This document shows, piece after piece, positions 61,601 to 64,000 of a stretch of DNA of 64,000 bases (position 1 is the first letter of the stretch; each line of letters opens with the position of its first letter). Under the pieces are notes generated by a model that had not been told where the DNA came from, did no database searches, and was given only the letters and a program-made list of their open reading frames with translations. A program made the position numbers and the translations under genes. The DNA is from Pedobacter sp. BMA. GTDB taxonomy: Bacteria; Bacteroidota; Bacteroidia; Sphingobacteriales; Sphingobacteriaceae. Location: assembly GCF_001027745.1 (NCBI RefSeq), contig NZ_LECU01000007.1, forward strand, positions 186,001 through 250,000, given 5' to 3'.

Positions 61601-63327
61601 AACAACACGTAATCAAAGATCTGGCGGTAATCAGCGACCGGCATAGTTGTGCCTTGCTGGATAAGGACGGTACAATTTGCTGGTATTGCCCCGATCGCTT
61701 TGACGCCGCGGCAATAATGTCAACTCTCCTGGATATTGAAAAAGGAGGTTACTGGACAGTGAGTGCCGAAGGTAAGAACTTTCTCGACCGGCAGTATCAG
61801 GACCGGAGCAGTGTATTAAAAAACCACTATTCCATAAACGGAAAAGGCTTTACCCTTACCGATTTCATGCCATTGAATACGAAAACCAGCGGAATATGCC
61901 GCAGTTTTTCAATAGCACCTTTTGATATCGAAAGCACACTCATGATAGCGCCCCATTACGGAACCAAAACAACTACATATAAAGCGGCAGGACAAAACGT
62001 AGTGCATATTCCCGATAGTGGGCTCTATTTACATTGCAGTCATCCGCTAAGCATCGTGGATGACAGAATTTCGTTCGTGATCTGCAAAGGGGAGTCTGGC
62101 TGGGCTTACCTTGGTGCTGCCGAAGTTTTTACTGGTGAGGATATGTCAGTTTACCTTGATGAAACATTAAAAAACTGGGAAAAGGTTGAGGCATTGGTCA
62201 ACTACCACGGACCTTATGAAAATGAGGTGCGTTATTCACTCCGGGCTTTACAACAAATGGTTTACGAACCCAGCGGCGGAATAGTTGCCGCAGCAACAAC
62301 TGCTCTTCCAGAGGTAATTGGTGGCGCCCGGAATTATGATTACCGTTACGTATGGATGCGGGATGCGGCATTAATTACCTCATCGCTTACGCAGATTATC
62401 ACTACGGGCGAGCTGGAAGAGAAATTCATCAGTTTCATATCGGGAGCGATGGAAAAAAATGAGGAAGATCATATTTCCTGTTTTTACAGCATTGACCAGA
62501 ATAAACTATCTGCTGAAATCATAAAACTTCCGCTAAAAGGCTACTTCGACAGCCGTCCGGTGCAGATTGGCAATAGTGCAGCCACACAATACCAATTAGA
62601 TGCCGAGGCAAACGTGCTGATTGCCTGTGGACTGATTTACAAAAAATTTAACCAAGTGACGCACTGGGACACTGTAAGCAAAATTGCTGACTTCATCTGC
62701 AAAAACTGGCAACGGAAAGATAATGGTATATGGGAAGAGGAACAGGTACAACATTATACCTCAAGTAAGGCCTTTGCCGCACGCGGACTTGAATTGATTG
62801 CACCCTACCAAACCGATCCGGTTAAAGCTGCCGAATGGCTCCATAATGCAGCTTTGATCCGCACCTTTATAGAAGAATACTGCAAAACAGCAGACGGGGC
62901 ATATGCCGTACATGCCGGGTCAGAGAATGTTGACGTCACAGCCGCCTTATTTGCGCCTTTTGGAATCTATGAGGCACAAAGTGTCGCTATGGTGGCCACT
63001 ATCACACGCATAGAACGTGATTACTGTGAGCGTAACCTTTATCGCCGCCACCTTCTGGAATTCGATTCATCAAAGGAAGGTGCGTTTCTGGCGGGCAGTT
63101 GCTGGATGGCACACTATTATGCTTTGGCAGGAAATCTGGAAAAGTCAAAGCAGATTTTAGATGCCGTACTTGGTTTCAGCAATGACCTGGGCTTCTTTGC
63201 GGAAGAAGCTGATTTGAACACTACACAACTCCTGGGCAATTTTCCGCAGACCTTTGTGCATTCGTCTTTCATTTGCGCGGCAAATGGCTATAAACAAGCA
63301 TTAAGCGGTTTTGAAAGTATGGTATAA
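61594..63327 (+). CDS. GH15 family glycosidase (glucoamylase/trehalase-like)
   Basis: 577 residues. An N-terminal beta-sandwich (about 1-215; ISDRHSCALLDKDGTICWYC) is followed by the (alpha/alpha)6 barrel: ARNYDYRYVWMRDAALI, a putative acid Glu in DNGIWEEEQVQHYTSSKAF, and a base Glu in FFAEEADLNTTQLLGNFPQTFVHSS. There is no signal peptide, so it is intracellular. This GH15 subgroup includes bacterial trehalases as well as glucoamylases. With treZ and treY-malQ in the same window, trehalose breakdown is attractive, though not proven. A strong terminator follows. Confidence 0.88.
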   Translation: MLKQHVIKDLAVISDRHSCALLDKDGTICWYCPDRFDAAAIMSTLLDIEKGGYWTVSAEGKNFLDRQYQDRSSVLKNHYSINGKGFTLTDFMPLNTKTSGICRSFSIAPFDIESTLMIAPHYGTKTTTYKAAGQNVVHIPDSGLYLHCSHPLSIVDDRISFVICKGESGWAYLGAAEVFTGEDMSVYLDETLKNWEKVEALVNYHGPYENEVRYSLRALQQMVYEPSGGIVAAATTALPEVIGGARNYDYRYVWMRDAALITSSLTQIITTGELEEKFISFISGAMEKNEEDHISCFYSIDQNKLSAEIIKLPLKGYFDSRPVQIGNSAATQYQLDAEANVLIACGLIYKKFNQVTHWDTVSKIADFICKNWQRKDNGIWEEEQVQHYTSSKAFAARGLELIAPYQTDPVKAAEWLHNAALIRTFIEEYCKTADGAYAVHAGSENVDVTAALFAPFGIYEAQSVAMVATITRIERDYCERNLYRRHLLEFDSSKEGAFLAGSCWMAHYYALAGNLEKSKQILDAVLGFSNDLGFFAEEADLNTTQLLGNFPQTFVHSSFICAANGYKQALSGFESMV

Positions 63328-63363
63328 ATGATTTCAGACTACCCATCAGTTTACCCGTAAATA

Positions 63364-63395
63364 AAAAACGCCCCTTCAAATGAAGGGGCGTTTTT
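63364..63395. terminator. Strong bidirectional terminator
   Basis: 14-bp stem (63364-63377 with 63382-63395), a 4-nt loop, and A5 and T5 on the outer ends. It lies between the GH15 gene and the convergent SDR gene. Confidence 0.92.
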
Positions 63396-63406
63396 ATAGC
63401 TGGCGA

Positions 63407-64000
63407 TTATGGATGTCCGCTACCTCCGGCCGAACCATAAATCTGTCCGGTGGCATAACTGGCATTGCTGTCGGCCAGCTGCACATATATAGACGCGAGC
63501 TCGGCGGGCTGCCCCGGGCGACCAAGCGGCGTTTGTGCACCAAACTTCTCGATGGCATCCTGAGGTTGTCCGCCACTGGTTTGCAGAGGTGTCCACACTG
63601 GCCCTGGGGCCACCCCATTCACCCTGATCCCTTTAGGTCCGAGCTGTTTAGCCAGCGACTTCACGAAAGCCACATTTGCCGCCTTGGTTTGGGCGTAATC
63701 AAATAAATTTTCAGACGGATCATAAGCCTGTACTGAGCTGGTTGCAATGATTACCGCACCTTCAGGTAGTAAAGGCAAGGCAGCTTTGGTAATCCAGAAC
63801 GGTGCATAGACATTGGTTTTTAATGTCGTATCAAAATCTTCAGTAGTGATATCCAGCAGGGATTCAACCGCCTGCTGATGGCCGGCATTATTGACCAGAA
63901 TATCAATACCCCCAAGTTTTTCGGCCGCCTGTTCTACCAGCAATGTACAAAATGATTCGATGGTAATGTCGCCGGGAATGCCATATCCTTTTCTTCCTGC
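63407..64000 (-). CDS. Short-chain dehydrogenase/reductase, partial (5' end off the window)
   Basis: The open minus-strand frame runs from the TAA at 63407-63409 to the window edge, about 197 residues without the N-terminus. A TTG at 63943 is not the real start: the upstream codons (GRKGYGIPGDITIESFCTL) continue the typical SDR strand and helix before GGIDILVNNAG. The catalytic Ser is in TSSVQAYDPSEN and Tyr-x3-Lys in DYAQTKAANV; LGPKGIRVNGVAPGPVWTPL and ASYATGQIYGSAGGSGHP close it. The missing part holds the Rossmann TGGxxGIG motif. It belongs to the general-stress-protein-39-like SDRs; the substrate is unknown. Confidence 0.88.
   Translation of the reverse strand, partial: AGRKGYGIPGDITIESFCTLLVEQAAEKLGGIDILVNNAGHQQAVESLLDITTEDFDTTLKTNVYAPFWITKAALPLLPEGAVIIATSSVQAYDPSENLFDYAQTKAANVAFVKSLAKQLGPKGIRVNGVAPGPVWTPLQTSGGQPQDAIEKFGAQTPLGRPGQPAELASIYVQLADSNASYATGQIYGSAGGSGHP

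Noticed and set aside
63407..63943. The SDR gene as a short protein starting at a TTG at 63943.
   Set aside because: The frame is open to the window edge and the upstream codons fit the family; the start lies outside the window.

Overview
The window looks like the chromosome of a Bacteroidota bacterium, most likely Sphingobacteriaceae (Pedobacter or Mucilaginibacter-like). The reasons are moderate GC, TPR-containing HisKA_2 kinases, a CheB-CheR-PAS-kinase giant protein, a MoaC-MogA fusion, an alginate-export-type porin, and Bacteroidota-style -33/-7 promoter words. It is gene-dense. I see no rRNA or tRNA genes, no transposase, no phage genes and no CRISPR array.

Region 1 (1-9834, minus strand) is a tightly packed ten-gene run: YcaC-like hydrolase, outer-membrane channel, orphan M17 N-terminal domain protein, amidohydrolase, DoxX, Dps, DUF1275, TPR histidine kinase, MhqO-like dioxygenase and a GNAT protein cut by the left edge. 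It reads as an electrophile, quinone or oxidative stress unit. Region 2 (10155-18751, plus strand) carries three sigma-54 activators and a second TPR kinase, followed by an alpha/beta hydrolase. The most striking result is that the three intergenic regions here share a 16-bp motif (GTAAATYRACGATATA). Each copy is followed 58-60 bp later by a TGG-N8-TTG element resembling a sigma-54 -24/-12 promoter. The three predicted targets are the ten-gene operon, the third activator gene itself, and the alpha/beta hydrolase.

Region 3 (18913-32513) is a self-contained molybdoenzyme island. It holds a PaoABC-type aldehyde oxidoreductase, the ModABC molybdate transporter, XdhC and MocA maturation factors, the cofactor genes moaA-moeA-moaD-moeB-moaE-moaCB, and a MOSC protein. 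Region 4 (32649-41015) has an outer-membrane barrel, a luciferase-like oxidoreductase, and a bacteriophytochrome photosensory module with no output domain. The phytochrome sits directly before a 1,600-residue CheB-CheR-PAS-histidine kinase.

Region 5 (41090-46988, minus) makes trehalose from maltodextrin: TreZ and a TreY-MalQ fusion. Region 6 (47248-53908) has two paralogous ECF sigma factors, a fatty acid desaturase, a small HTH protein, a minimal Mla-type lipid ABC system (EFD) and a DUF72 protein. Region 7 (54115-64000) has a zinc alcohol dehydrogenase, an ABC exporter, a cation/proton antiporter, an ankyrin protein, a clade-2 catalase, a GH15 glycosidase and a partial SDR.

Two non-coding arrays with an exact 11-bp period lie at 32521-32586 and 49321-49422. 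They are not explained by any gene. Overall the window is dominated by stress and redox functions: Dps, catalase, trehalose, quinone detoxification and aldehyde oxidation.
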